From assembly GCF_030733385.1 (NCBI RefSeq), contig NZ_JASHJC010000001.1, forward strand, positions 372,001 through 436,000: a stretch of 64,000 nt of DNA. Direction: 5' to 3'. Positions 1 to 7,727 of the stretch are shown here, in pieces. The translations under genes were made by a program, and so were the position numbers. The notes beneath the pieces are model-generated. The model worked only from the letters and a program-made list of their open reading frames with translations, was not told the origin of the DNA and searched no databases. Position 1 is the first letter of the stretch. The number at the start of each line of letters is the position of its first letter. The stretch comes from Roseovarius sp. MMSF_3359 (GTDB lineage Bacteria > Pseudomonadota > Alphaproteobacteria > Rhodobacterales > Rhodobacteraceae).

Positions 1-35
1 TGGGAGGTACACGTCACCATAAAGTGCGATCAACA

Positions 36-80
36 TCTCTGGGGGCGCCCACCCGCGGTCGGGCGATACCCTCTGTTTCA
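36..80. repeat. Probable right end of a family-A inverted-repeat element
   Basis: The stretch GGTCGGGCGATACCCTCTG at about 57-75 resembles the right arm and flank of the complete element at 6376-6500 (GGTCAGGCGCTGCCCTCTG). The window's first bases (TGGGAGG) could belong to its left arm. The copy is cut by the window edge, so the assignment is tentative. Confidence 0.35.
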
Positions 81-164
81 ATGGCGATTGAAGGACCGCT
101 TTGTCCGCAACTTGGATCTTGTTTCGCCTCGCCAAACGCCTTTGCCTCAGGTAATGCTCGCGTC

Positions 165-785
165 ATGCCCAAGATAAATTCCCTCTTCGTTACCCGCCTC
201 TATCGCGCTGCTTTGTCCGAGATGGGCGAGGCGCCTGATGCGTCCGAACTGGAGGCGTCCTGCTACTCGATTGCCGAAGATGACGAGGCGGGGCAGGCTT
301 GGTGTGAGGAGAACGGGTACCCTGGTTACACCTCCTATGCCTCGCTCACCGATCTGGGGTGGCGGTTTCCGATCTTTGCGGTTTTGGTGAAACTCCTAGA
401 TAAGCACGTCGCGGCATTTGCCGAAGATCTGGAATTTGATCTCGACGGGCGGGAGCTCAAGTTGGAAGACATCTGGATCAACATCCTGCCCGAAGGCGGC
501 AGCCACGCCAGCCATATCCACCCGCATTCAGTCATCTCGGGCACAACCTACGTGGCCATGCCCGACGGCGCGAGTGCCTTGAAACTGGAAGATCCCCGCT
601 CCGCCATGATGATGGCCGCCCCCGCGCGCCACAAAGACGCGCGGGAGGAAATGCGCTCGTTCATCTATGCCACTCCGAAGGTGGGGGATGTCCTCCTCTG
701 GGAAAGCTGGCTCCGCCACGAGGTGCCGATGAACATGTCCGAAGAGGACCGGATCAGTGTGAGCTTCAATTACGGGTGGTCCTGA
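165..785 (+). CDS. 2OG-Fe(II) oxygenase family protein (TIGR02466-like)
   Basis: This 206-residue cytosolic protein resembles the putative 2-oxoglutarate/Fe(II) dioxygenases of the TIGR02466 family. A metal-binding-like cluster HASHIHPH spans residues 114-121. Near the C-terminus, H185 and R196 fit the distal Fe ligand and the 2-oxoglutarate-binding arginine. The substrate is unknown. The frame stays open upstream to base 24, but the family-like sequence starts at the ATG at 165; the ribosome site there is weak. The gene sits just before rpmC, where rplP would normally be, so it interrupts the ribosomal gene order. Repeat elements lie on both sides (about 36-80 and 816-939), which suggests an acquired cassette. 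Family recognition is reasonably sure; function is inference. Confidence 0.8.
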   Translation: MPKINSLFVTRLYRAALSEMGEAPDASELEASCYSIAEDDEAGQAWCEENGYPGYTSYASLTDLGWRFPIFAVLVKLLDKHVAAFAEDLEFDLDGRELKLEDIWINILPEGGSHASHIHPHSVISGTTYVAMPDGASALKLEDPRSAMMMAAPARHKDAREEMRSFIYATPKVGDVLLWESWLRHEVPMNMSEEDRISVSFNYGWS

Positions 786-815
786 CGTCTTTTGGGGCGC
801 GTGCCTAAGGCACGA

Positions 816-939
816 GCCACGCCCGACCCTCCCCAAGGGAGGGCGTTTTGCGACGTTTCGATTTAGAAAGATGTTGCGGCTCTTGCACCGAATAGCGGAC
901 GAGAGTCGTTGCGCCTGCCCTCCCAGGGTCGGGCGTGGC
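816..939. repeat. Family-A long inverted-repeat element, copy 2
   Basis: Perfect 15-bp arms GCCACGCCCGACCCT (816-830) and AGGGTCGGGCGTGGC (925-939) enclose an inner GGGAGGG/CCCTCCC pairing, giving a long imperfect hairpin. Arms and part of the loop (GACGTTTCGATTT) match the element at 6376-6500. It fills the gap between the oxygenase gene and rpmC and could also act as a transcription barrier. Confidence 0.7.
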
Positions 940-987
940 CCCCTGGACTGAAAGTGCGACCATTTTGCTGGGTCAAGAAACTTTCCC

Positions 988-1016
988 TTGCCCTCCAAAT
1001 CTCCCTCCCTTATAGA
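988..1016 (+). promoter_or_regulatory. Candidate sigma-70 promoter for the rpmC-rpmD block
   Basis: TTGCCC (988-993), a 17-base spacer and TATAGA (1011-1016) lie about 125 bases before rpmC. This is the first good promoter match after the oxygenase/repeat insertion, and would let rpmC and the genes after it be transcribed independently of the upstream S10 genes. Confidence 0.55.
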
Positions 1017-1140
1017 GCGGCATCTCGCGATGACCGGGCAACCGGGATTCGTCTGTATCTGCAATTCATCCACCGGGTTTTGGTGACCCTGAACCAATCG
1101 TCAGGGGCTGGCCGGTGTTTTGAGAAAAGGAAAAGGCGAT

Positions 1141-1347
1141 ATGAACGCCCAGGAACTACGTGAAAAGACGCCGGATCAGCTCCGCGATGAGCTGGTTGCG
1201 CTGAAGAAAGAGCAGTTCAACCTGCGCTTTCAGTCGGCCACCAATCAACTCGAAAATCCGGCCCGCATGCGCCAGGCCCGCCGTGACGCGGCTCGTGTGC
1301 TGACCATTCTGAACGAAAAAGCCGCCGAAGCGGCCAAAGACGCGTAA
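1141..1347 (+). CDS. rpmC: 50S ribosomal protein L29
   Basis: This 68-residue protein has the two-helix coiled hairpin of L29. It carries the recognisable stretch [15 protein letters not shown] and a C-terminal run of alternating Ala/Arg/Lys. L29 binds 23S rRNA near the peptide exit tunnel and contacts signal recognition particle and trigger factor. The ATG at 1141 follows a purine-rich AAAAGGCG site, and a longer frame back to 1120 is not needed. rpsQ begins 11 bases downstream. Normally rplP lies directly upstream; here that position is taken by an oxygenase gene and a repeat element. Confidence 0.95.
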   Translation: MNAQELREKTPDQLRDELVALKKEQFNLRFQSATNQLENPARMRQARRDAARVLTILNEKAAEAAKDA

Positions 1348-1358
1348 GGAGAGCCTCA

Positions 1359-1589
1359 ATGCCCAAGCGTATTCTGCAAGGCGTCGTGACCTCCGACGCA
1401 AACGCCCAAACCGTCACGGTCTCGGTTGAACGCCGTTTCAAGCACCCGGTTCTGGCGAAAACCATCCGTAAGTCCAAGAAATACCGGGCTCACGATGAAA
1501 AGAACGCTTTCAAGGTCGGTGACCAAGTCCGCATCATCGAATGCGCACCGAAATCGAAAACGAAACGCTGGGAGGTTCTGGAGGCCTGA
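1359..1589 (+). CDS. rpsQ: 30S ribosomal protein S17
   Basis: The protein is 76 residues with the OB-fold of S17. It has the typical N-terminus [11 protein letters not shown], the central [19 protein letters not shown] and the end of the beta barrel [12 protein letters not shown]17 is a primary binder of 16S rRNA helices 7 and 11. It sits 11 bases after rpmC behind a GGAG site and is co-transcribed with the spc genes. A 79-base gap to rplN is longer than most gaps in the cluster but holds no gene. Confidence 0.95.
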   Translation: MPKRILQGVVTSDANAQTVTVSVERRFKHPVLAKTIRKSKKYRAHDEKNAFKVGDQVRIIECAPKSKTKRWEVLEA

Positions 1590-1668
1590 GGCCTGACGAA
1601 CTTTCCGGTTTAATCGAAACCCTGGGGACAAGGCAAAGCAACGCCCCCCAAAGGTCGGGAGAAACCAA

Positions 1669-2037
1669 ATGATCCAGATGCAGACCAATCTGGATGTTGC
1701 TGACAATAGCGGCGCCCGCCGTGTTCAGTGCATCAAGGTCCTGGGTGGTTCCAAGCGTAAATACGCATCCGTGGGCGACATCATCGTCGTCTCGGTCAAG
1801 GAAGCCATCCCGCGCGGCCGCGTGAAGAAAGGGGACGTCCGCAAGGCCGTCGTCGTACGCACCGCCAAAGAAGTCCGTCGCGAAGACGGCACCGCCATCC
1901 GCTTTGACCGCAACGCCGCCGTGATCCTGAACAACGCAGGTGAGCCGGTCGGCACCCGTATCTTCGGGCCGGTTGTACGCGAACTGCGTGGCAAGAACTT
2001 CATGAAGATCATCTCGCTCGCCCCGGAGGTGCTGTGA
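1669..2037 (+). CDS. rplN: 50S ribosomal protein L14
   Basis: At 122 residues this is the exact family length. It begins [17 protein letters not shown], the L14 signature, and ends with the conserved [18 protein letters not shown]14 binds 23S rRNA at the subunit interface and contacts L19 and 16S helix 14. A GGTCGGGAGAAACC ribosome site precedes the ATG. The stop is followed after one base by the rplX start, implying translational coupling. Confidence 0.97.
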   Translation: MIQMQTNLDVADNSGARRVQCIKVLGGSKRKYASVGDIIVVSVKEAIPRGRVKKGDVRKAVVVRTAKEVRREDGTAIRFDRNAAVILNNAGEPVGTRIFGPVVRELRGKNFMKIISLAPEVL

Positions 2038-2038
2038 T

Positions 2039-2350
2039 ATGGCTGCGAAACTGAAAAAAGGCGACAAGGTTGTCGTTCTTGCCGGCAAGGACAAAGGCAA
2101 GGAAGGCACAATCGCATCCGTGGACCCCAAGGCCGGCAAGGCCGTGGTTGACGGGATCAACATGGCCGTGCGCCATACCAAGCAGAGCCAAACGAGCCAA
2201 GGCGGCCGCATCCCCAAGGCGATGCCGATCGAACTCAGCAACCTGGCATTCCTGGACAAGAACGGCAAAGCGACCCGTGTCGGCTTCAAGGTTGAAGACG
2301 GCAAGAAGGTGCGTTTCGCCAAGACCACGGGGGACGTGATTGATGCTTGA
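2039..2350 (+). CDS. rplX: 50S ribosomal protein L24
   Basis: This 103-residue KOW-domain protein starts [20 protein letters not shown], diagnostic of L24, an early 23S rRNA assembly initiator. The end, [23 protein letters not shown], matches the family. The start lies one base after the rplN stop and the stop overlaps the rplE start by 8 bases, so three genes are tightly coupled. Confidence 0.96.
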   Translation: MAAKLKKGDKVVVLAGKDKGKEGTIASVDPKAGKAVVDGINMAVRHTKQSQTSQGGRIPKAMPIELSNLAFLDKNGKATRVGFKVEDGKKVRFAKTTGDVIDA

Positions 2351-2906
2351 TACTGCAAACTACACCCCGCGCCTGAAGACCCAATATCGCGAGACCATCC
2401 GTGCCGCGATGAAAGAGGAATTCGGCTACAAGAACGACATGATGATCCCTAAGCTGGACAAGATCGTTCTGAACATCGGTTGCGGCAAGGCTGCTGTGAA
2501 AGACAGCAAGAAAGCCAAATCGGCCCAGGAAGACCTGAGCACGATTGCCGGCCAACACGCCGTCATCACCAAGGCACGCAACTCGATTGCCGGTTTCCGG
2601 GTTCGTGAAGACATGCCGATGGGCGCGAAGGTCACCCTGCGCGGCGACCGGATGTACGAATTCCTTGATCGCCTGATCACCATCGCGATGCCCCGTATCC
2701 GCGACTTCCGCGGCGTGTCGGGCAAATCGTTCGACGGGCGTGGCAACTACGCCATGGGCATCAAGGAGCACATCGTGTTCCCCGAAATCAACTTCGACAA
2801 GGTCGATGAGATGTGGGGCATGGATGTCATTATCGCAACCACGGCGCAAACCGACGCTGAAGCCAAGGCGCTGTTGAAGAACTTCAACATGCCCTTCAAC
2901 AGCTAA
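2343..2906 (+). CDS. rplE: 50S ribosomal protein L5
   Basis: This 187-residue protein carries the L5 hallmarks: [12 protein letters not shown] near residue 40, [19 protein letters not shown] near 85-103 and the [19 protein letters not shown] loop. L5 binds 5S rRNA with L18 and contacts the P-site tRNA. The ATG at 2343 is chosen over a TTG one codon earlier. The start lies inside the last codons of rplX. rpsN follows after 19 bases. Confidence 0.96.
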   Translation: MLDTANYTPRLKTQYRETIRAAMKEEFGYKNDMMIPKLDKIVLNIGCGKAAVKDSKKAKSAQEDLSTIAGQHAVITKARNSIAGFRVREDMPMGAKVTLRGDRMYEFLDRLITIAMPRIRDFRGVSGKSFDGRGNYAMGIKEHIVFPEINFDKVDEMWGMDVIIATTAQTDAEAKALLKNFNMPFNS

Positions 2907-2925
2907 GCGGCGGGAGGAAAGAATT

Positions 2926-3231
2926 ATGGCTAAAAAAGCAATGATCGAACGCGAGAAGAAGCGTCAGCGCCTGGTTGAGAAATACGCAGCCAAGCGTGCC
3001 GCGCTGAAAGAGATCGTGAATGACGAAAGCAAGCCGATGGAAGAGCGTTTCCGCGCTTCCCTGAAGCTGGCGAAACTGCCGCGCAACAGCTCGGCCACCC
3101 GGCTGCACAACCGTTGTCAGCTGACCGGTCGTCCGCATGCGTATTACCGCAAACTCAAAGTGTCGCGGATCGCGCTGCGCGAGCTTGGCTCGAACGGCCA
3201 GGCCCCCGGCCTCGTGAAATCAAGCTGGTAA
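2926..3231 (+). CDS. rpsN: 30S ribosomal protein S14 (long, zinc-free form)
   Basis: The product is 101 residues, the length of the zinc-independent S14 class; there is no CxxC zinc ribbon. The conserved end [21 protein letters not shown] is present, followed by [20 protein letters not shown]14 assembles late into the 30S head. A GGAGGAAAG ribosome site precedes the ATG. It lies in the usual order between rplE and rpsH. Confidence 0.96.
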   Translation: MAKKAMIEREKKRQRLVEKYAAKRAALKEIVNDESKPMEERFRASLKLAKLPRNSSATRLHNRCQLTGRPHAYYRKLKVSRIALRELGSNGQAPGLVKSSW

Positions 3232-3243
3232 GGGAGATTTGAT

Positions 3244-3636
3244 ATGAATGATCCTATCGGCGATATGCTGGCCCGTATCCGCAACAGCCAGATGCGCGGT
3301 AAATCCACCGTCATGATGCCTGCCTCGAAAATGCGCGAGCGTGTTCTGGGCGTGCTGGCGGATGAGGGTTATATCCGTGGCTTTGAGGCGACCACCGGCA
3401 AGGATGGTCACCCGGCGATTGAAGTCAGCCTGAAATATTTCGAAGGCGAACCGGTTATCCGCGAAATGAAACGGGTCTCGAAACCCGGTCGTCGCGTGTA
3501 CCTGGGCGTCAATGACATTCCGCAGGTCCGCCAGGGCCTGGGCGTGTCGATTGTCTCCACGTCGAAAGGCGTGATGTCGGATGCAAGTGCCCGCAGCCAG
3601 AATGTTGGCGGCGAAGTGCTCTGCACCGTATTCTAA
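3244..3636 (+). CDS. rpsH: 30S ribosomal protein S8
   Basis: This 130-residue protein starts [15 protein letters not shown], the S8 signature, and ends with the motif [21 protein letters not shown]8 binds 16S helix 21, and in enterobacteria it represses spc mRNA translation at rplE. No copy of that target hairpin was recognised before rplE here. It is 12 bases from both neighbours in the operon. Confidence 0.96.
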   Translation: MNDPIGDMLARIRNSQMRGKSTVMMPASKMRERVLGVLADEGYIRGFEATTGKDGHPAIEVSLKYFEGEPVIREMKRVSKPGRRVYLGVNDIPQVRQGLGVSIVSTSKGVMSDASARSQNVGGEVLCTVF

Positions 3637-3648
3637 GGGGGCTTTGAG

Positions 3649-4182
3649 ATGTCTCGTATCGGAAAACAACCCGTCGCACTGCCCTCTGGTGTGACCGCAA
3701 CCCTGTCGGGTCAGACCATCGAGGTCAAAGGCCCGAAAGACACGCAAAGCTTCACCGCGACTGACGATGTCACGCTGGCCGTCGAAGAAGGCCAGGTCAC
3801 CGTGACACCGCGCGGCAAGTCCAAGCGTGCGCGTCAGCAGTGGGGCATGACCCGCACGGTGATCGCGAACATGGTCCAGGGCTGCAACGAAACCTTCAAG
3901 AAAGAGCTTGAGATCCGCGGTGTGGGTTATCGGGCCACGGTTCAGGGCAACATTGTCAAACTGAACCTGGGTCTGTCGCATGACGTTGATTTCGAAGTTC
4001 CCGCTGGAGTGACTGTCACGGCCCCGAAGCAGACCGAACTGGTCATCGAGGGCACGAACAAGCAACTCGTCGGTCAGGTCGCGGCCAATATCCGCGATTG
4101 GCGGCGCCCCGAGCCCTACAAGGGCAAGGGCATCCGCTACAAGGACGAGTATATCTTCCAGAAGGAAGGCAAGAAGAAGTAA
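3649..4182 (+). CDS. rplF: 50S ribosomal protein L6
   Basis: The 177-residue product has two repeated L6 folds. The start [14 protein letters not shown] and the end [19 protein letters not shown] are family signatures. L6 sits near the GTPase centre and binds the sarcin-ricin region. A GGGGGCTTTGAG site precedes the ATG. It is in standard order between rpsH and rplR. Confidence 0.96.
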   Translation: MSRIGKQPVALPSGVTATLSGQTIEVKGPKDTQSFTATDDVTLAVEEGQVTVTPRGKSKRARQQWGMTRTVIANMVQGCNETFKKELEIRGVGYRATVQGNIVKLNLGLSHDVDFEVPAGVTVTAPKQTELVIEGTNKQLVGQVAANIRDWRRPEPYKGKGIRYKDEYIFQKEGKKK

Positions 4183-4194
4183 GGACGCGATAAA

Positions 4195-4554
4195 ATGGCA
4201 AACAGCAAAAGAACTCTGTTCCTTAAGCGCCGCCTGCGCGTTCGGAACAAACTTCGCAAGGTCAATGCAGGGCGCGCGCGCCTGAGCGTTCACCGCTCGT
4301 CGAAGAATATCAGCGTGCAGCTGATTGATGACGTCAACGGCGTGACACTGGCCTCGGCCTCGACCCTGGAAAAGGATCTAGGCGTGGTTGGCAAGAACAA
4401 CGTCGAAGCAGCCACCAAGGTGGGTGCGGCGATTGCGGAACGCGCCAAGAAGGCCGGTGTAAGCGAAGCTTATTTCGACCGTGGCGGTTTCCTCTTTCAC
4501 GGCAAGGTCAAGGCAGTCGCCGACGCCGCCCGTGAAGGTGGTTTGAAAATCTAA
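4195..4554 (+). CDS. rplR: 50S ribosomal protein L18
   Basis: This 119-residue protein has the basic N-terminus [18 protein letters not shown] and the conserved [18 protein letters not shown] and [19 protein letters not shown] stretches of L18, which binds 5S rRNA with L5. It is followed by a 106-base gap containing a GC hairpin, longer than other gaps in this block. Confidence 0.96.
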   Translation: MANSKRTLFLKRRLRVRNKLRKVNAGRARLSVHRSSKNISVQLIDDVNGVTLASASTLEKDLGVVGKNNVEAATKVGAAIAERAKKAGVSEAYFDRGGFLFHGKVKAVADAAREGGLKI

Positions 4555-4563
4555 GACAGCGCA

Positions 4564-4584
4564 GGCGGCCCGTTCAGGGCCGTC
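4564..4584 (+). promoter_or_regulatory. Intercistronic hairpin between rplR and rpsE
   Basis: An 8-bp stem GGCGGCCC/GGGCCGTC (one G-U pair) with a 5-base loop lies 10 bases after the rplR stop. No run of T follows, so it is not a simple terminator. It may stabilise or process the mRNA. Confidence 0.4.
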
Positions 4585-4660
4585 TCGATGATCCGGGGGC
4601 TTCGGCCCACTGGGATTGAAGAAAACAGGGCCGGGTGGCCCGCATGGAAAGGACGCCACA

Positions 4661-5230
4661 ATGGCAAGAGATGACAACCGCCGTGGAGGTCGCGACCGCG
4701 ACGAAACGCCGGAATTCGCCGATCGTCTGGTTGCAATCAACCGCGTATCGAAAACAGTTAAAGGTGGTAAGCGTTTTGGCTTCGCTGCTCTGGTCGTTGT
4801 TGGCGACCAAAAAGGCCGCGTAGGCTTCGGCAAGGGTAAAGCCAAAGAGGTGCCCGAGGCGATCCGCAAGGCCACCGAGCAAGCCAAGCGTCAGATGATC
4901 CGCGTGCCGCTGCGCGAAGGCCGCACGTTGCACCACGACATCGAAGGCCGCCATGGCGCCGGTAAAGTGGTCATGCGCACCGCGCCGACCGGTACCGGGA
5001 TCATCGCCGGTGGTCCGATGCGGGCCGTGTTCGAGATGCTGGGCGTGCAGGACGTTGTTGCGAAGTCGATCGGCTCGCAGAACCCCTACAACATGATCCG
5101 CGCCACGCTGAACGGTCTGGGCCGTGAGGCCAGCCCCCGCATGGTCGCACAGCGCCGTGGCAAGAAGGTTGCCGACATCCTGAAAAAGGATGACGCACCG
5201 GCACCTGCCGCCGAAGCGGCAGAAGCGTAA
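4661..5230 (+). CDS. rpsE: 30S ribosomal protein S5
   Basis: The 189-residue protein has an S5 double-stranded-RNA-like N-terminal domain ([19 protein letters not shown]) and the C-terminal fold with [15 protein letters not shown] and [17 protein letters not shown]5 guards decoding accuracy near the mRNA entry. The ATG at 4661 follows a GGAAAGGACG site. An in-frame TTG at 4616 is rejected because S5 proteins begin at the MARDDN-type sequence. The C-terminus has an Ala/Glu-rich tail. Confidence 0.96.
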   Translation: MARDDNRRGGRDRDETPEFADRLVAINRVSKTVKGGKRFGFAALVVVGDQKGRVGFGKGKAKEVPEAIRKATEQAKRQMIRVPLREGRTLHHDIEGRHGAGKVVMRTAPTGTGIIAGGPMRAVFEMLGVQDVVAKSIGSQNPYNMIRATLNGLGREASPRMVAQRRGKKVADILKKDDAPAPAAEAAEA

Positions 5231-5242
5231 GGAGACGGACAC

Positions 5243-5431
5243 ATGGCCAAGACCATCGTTGTAAAACAGATCGGCTCCCCGATCCGCCGCCCGGAAAAAC
5301 AGCGCCAAACGCTGATCGGCCTGGGCCTGAACAAGATGCACAAGACCCGCGAGCTGGAAGACACCCCCGCCGTGCGCGGCATGATCGCCAAGATCCCGCA
5401 TATGGTCGAGATCATCGAAGAAAAGGGCTGA
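5243..5431 (+). CDS. rpmD: 50S ribosomal protein L30
   Basis: The 62-residue product has the L30 core [21 protein letters not shown] and the end [18 protein letters not shown]. It is the last gene of this block: a terminator follows at once and the usual next gene, rplO, appears only 3.3 kb later. A GGAGACGGACAC site precedes the start. Confidence 0.96.
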   Translation: MAKTIVVKQIGSPIRRPEKQRQTLIGLGLNKMHKTRELEDTPAVRGMIAKIPHMVEIIEEKG

Positions 5432-5470
5432 GATCGGGCATTGTGAGCTAAATCTACCCGACATCCAGAA

Positions 5471-5502
5471 GCGCCCTGGTTCATGGTAGCCGGGGCGTTT
5501 TC
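5471..5502 (+). terminator. Rho-independent terminator after rpmD
   Basis: CGCCCTGG (5472-5479) pairs with CCGGGGCG (5490-5497; one G-T pair) around a 10-base loop, followed by TTTTCG. It closes the rpmC-rpmD unit. Confidence 0.7.
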
Positions 5503-5544
5503 GATTTCGAGGCCCTGAAAAGACTTGTGTTTGTGATTTGCGAT

Positions 5545-6213
5545 TCAACTGTCATTAAACTGCTCCAAACGCCCCAAAATTCTTTCAAGCAGTTCTGTTG
5601 TGTTGGGTACTAAACCCAAATCCTCCCACTTTTGTTTTGGCTTTTTCTTGTATTGAGGTCGGATTTTGGGGCCACTTAGATCATCGGTTCCGAAGGCGCG
5701 AATTTGCCCTTCTTCACCGTGCTCGATCAACTTGTTTCGGACCATCTTGGCACCAATGAACCGGGATTTTTTCTTTCCAAGTAAATCTTCGTCTACTATG
5801 TCCCAGATTTTGCTTGCTTCTCGATAATAGGCTTCAAGGTTGTATGCTAATTTTCGTCCGATTTCTTCATGCTCAACAACTGGGTCTTTGGGGGGCTTTG
5901 GTTTGAAGCCAGTTACGGTGTTTCCCCCGATATACTCGATCGGTACATCTGGATCGGCCCTATTCAGTTTCGCGACTTTTCTGCGAACACCGTCCTCTTC
6001 GACCGAAAGCACGCTGGTGTCCGGATCAAAATGTACTTTAGGTACATTGGGATTAGTTTTTACATACTGTTGATTTAGGTCCATCAAATCTTCAAAAGCA
6101 CCTGATAGGGCCGAGAGTCGCGTAGAAAGATCGTTTAACAACGCTTCGAAGTCTGTCTGTTGTTGAACGATTTCATGCAGTTGCAGTATGAGAGCTTCAA
6201 ATTTTTCTTTCAT
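5545..6213 (-). CDS. Hypothetical protein with a possible HEPN-like RNxxxxH motif
   Basis: This product of about 222 residues is not recognised. The N-terminus (about 1-50) is helical and probably coiled-coil. A stretch RNKLIEHGEEG near residue 155 fits the R-x4-6-H catalytic motif of HEPN ribonucleases, with a preceding helix rich in Tyr and Trp. The C-terminus is Lys/Pro-rich. The start at 6213 has a strong GAAGGAAC site; a start eight codons earlier (6237) has none. Base composition is clearly more AT-rich than the flanking ribosomal genes. It is antisense to the operon, inside the gap between rpmD and rplO, and looks acquired. The HEPN suggestion is inference from one motif. Confidence 0.7.
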   Translation of the reverse strand: MKEKFEALILQLHEIVQQQTDFEALLNDLSTRLSALSGAFEDLMDLNQQYVKTNPNVPKVHFDPDTSVLSVEEDGVRRKVAKLNRADPDVPIEYIGGNTVTGFKPKPPKDPVVEHEEIGRKLAYNLEAYYREASKIWDIVDEDLLGKKKSRFIGAKMVRNKLIEHGEEGQIRAFGTDDLSGPKIRPQYKKKPKQKWEDLGLVPNTTELLERILGRLEQFNDS

Positions 6214-6375
6214 AGTTCCTTCGTCAGACGTTTTCATTTACTTGAGCGAGCATCGATATCGGGAGGCGGTGGGTAGCAGAGCAACTATAGGCGGAGCTAT
6301 CTGTCAATCGAACCAATAATCGATTTGTTGCGTGATAACCGAATGGTTTGATCTGGGTGACAGCCCGGCTTGCCC

Positions 6376-6500
6376 GGGCAGCGCCCGACCCTGGGAGGGC
6401 GCTTCGGCGACGTTGCGGTTTGAACTGAGGTTGGATGGCTTGGCGGCTGGTGCGCTTCTAGCTGAGGTTGCAAGCGCCATCCCAGGGTCAGGCGCTGCCC
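6376..6500. repeat. Family-A long inverted-repeat element, copy 3
   Basis: Two 29-base arms, 6376-6404 and 6472-6500, are reverse complements with two mismatches. Key arm sequence is GCGCCCGACCCTGGGAGGG. The loop begins with GACGTTGCGGTTT, like copy 2 at 816-939, and overall length is nearly the same (125 versus 124). It sits between the hypothetical gene and the VWA gene and may serve as a terminator for the latter. Confidence 0.75.
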
Positions 6501-6532
6501 TCTGTTGTGCCTGACTCTGGCTTTTCGCGTGG

Positions 6533-7279
6533 CTAGGTAGGACGTCTTGCCGGTGGAATTTGTCCGATCAGCGCACAGCCGAGCGTTTCCTGCAACGCCT
6601 CGGCCAGTTCGTCCACGGTGTCGGTCGAGACATATCGGCCCCCGGTGCCATCGCTGAGGCACTTCGCGACCGACGCGCCATCGGAATACACCCCCGCCTC
6701 GGGGCTGTCCCAGGCAAACGGGTCGGCGACCACACGGAAGCCGATGACGTGGATCGTGAGATCCCGCGCGGCGATGGCGAGCTCCTTGCCGGTGGCGCAA
6801 GGACGGCCGCCGCAGGTCTCGTTCCCGTCGGTCACCAGCACGACGATCCCGGGCTGGTTGCGGTAGTCCAGGATCTCGGCTGCGGCGCGGACGGAGGCGG
6901 TAAGCGGTGTCAGCCCGTTGGGATCGACCGTATCAATCGCTGCAACCACCGGGTCCGCCGCATCCGGAACAGGGGCGAAATGCAGGTTGATCCCGTCGCA
7001 TGACCCCTCCGGCCCCGGGCCATAGACCAGGAGGCCCACGCGCCGGACGGGGGCGATCTGCGGCATGGCGCGGCGCATCGCCTCGCGGGCGTCGTCGATG
7101 CGGGTGGGGGCGGTCGGATCAAACCCGACCTCTGCCATCGAGGCGGAGCCATCGAAGACCAGCATCGCATCGGCCGCGCAGTTTGACGCCGCCCCAACTG
7201 GGGCAGGGGGCGCCACGAGGACCGACAGCACCACGACACCGATCAGCGTGGACAAATGTGGTTTGCAACCCGTTCTCAT
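6533..7279 (-). CDS. Secreted von Willebrand factor A domain protein
   Basis: The 248-residue protein has an N-terminal signal peptide (hydrophobic residues 11-30, cleavage probably after VGA) and one VWA domain. The MIDAS metal site is seen as DGSAS at residues 43-47, a threonine in GLTPLTASV and the TDGNET loop. Several cysteines (C34, and pairs in EGSCDG and ETCGGRPCA) suggest disulfides in the periplasm. VWA proteins usually bind other proteins through a divalent metal; the partner here is unknown. The gene stands alone on the minus strand inside the rpmD-rplO gap, diverging from the broken ectC gene by about 50 bases. Confidence 0.82.
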   Translation of the reverse strand: MRTGCKPHLSTLIGVVVLSVLVAPPAPVGAASNCAADAMLVFDGSASMAEVGFDPTAPTRIDDAREAMRRAMPQIAPVRRVGLLVYGPGPEGSCDGINLHFAPVPDAADPVVAAIDTVDPNGLTPLTASVRAAAEILDYRNQPGIVVLVTDGNETCGGRPCATGKELAIAARDLTIHVIGFRVVADPFAWDSPEAGVYSDGASVAKCLSDGTGGRYVSTDTVDELAEALQETLGCALIGQIPPARRPT

Positions 7280-7330
7280 AGTCCAAGTCTGGCACTAGAG
7301 TGTCTTGGAAATCAATGAAGGGACCGCACG

Positions 7331-7717
7331 ATGTTCATCAAAACACTGTCAGAGACGCTTGGCACACCCGATCACGTGACCGGAGAGGCGTTTGAAAGCC
7401 GCCGCATCCTGCTGGCCCGCGACGGGCTGGGTTATTCCTTTCACGACACGCTGGTCAAGCAGGGCAGCACGCAGCATCTTGAATACTAGAACCATTTGGA
7501 GGCCAACTATTGTATCGCGGGGGAGGGCGAGGTCGAAGAGGTCGCCACTGGCCGCACCTGGCCGCTGGTGCCGGGTACGATGTATGTGCTCGACAACCAC
7601 GACGCCCATATCATCCGGGCGACCAAATCCGATCTGCGCCTCATCTGCATCTTCACGCCGGCGCTGACCGGGCAGGAGGTGCATGACGCCGACGGGAGCT
7701 ATGCCGCGAGCGCATAG
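7331..7717 (+). pseudogene. ectC: Ectoine synthase gene interrupted by an amber codon
   Basis: The reading frame matches L-ectoine synthase (EctC, cupin fold) along its full length of 128 codons. Signatures include ESRRILLARDGLGYSFHDT, NHLEANYCIAGEGEVEE, PLVPGTMYVLDNHD and LTGQEVHDADG. Codon 53 (7487-7489) is TAG, exactly where the family has Gln or Lys before NHLEA, so a single C-to-T or A-to-T change explains it. The downstream part keeps its frame and sequence, so the loss looks recent. No ectA or ectB is adjacent; the gene is an orphan copy. EctC converts N-gamma-acetyl-diaminobutyrate to ectoine, an osmolyte. A TTG at 7496 could restart translation, but the product would lack the N-terminal strands. 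Sequencing error cannot be excluded. Confidence 0.8.
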
Positions 7718-7727
7718 GAAGCTGACC

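Noticed and set aside
7487..7489. Programmed amber read-through in ectC
   Set aside because: No suppressor tRNA or stop-codon context is seen in the window; a point nonsense mutation or sequencing error is simpler.
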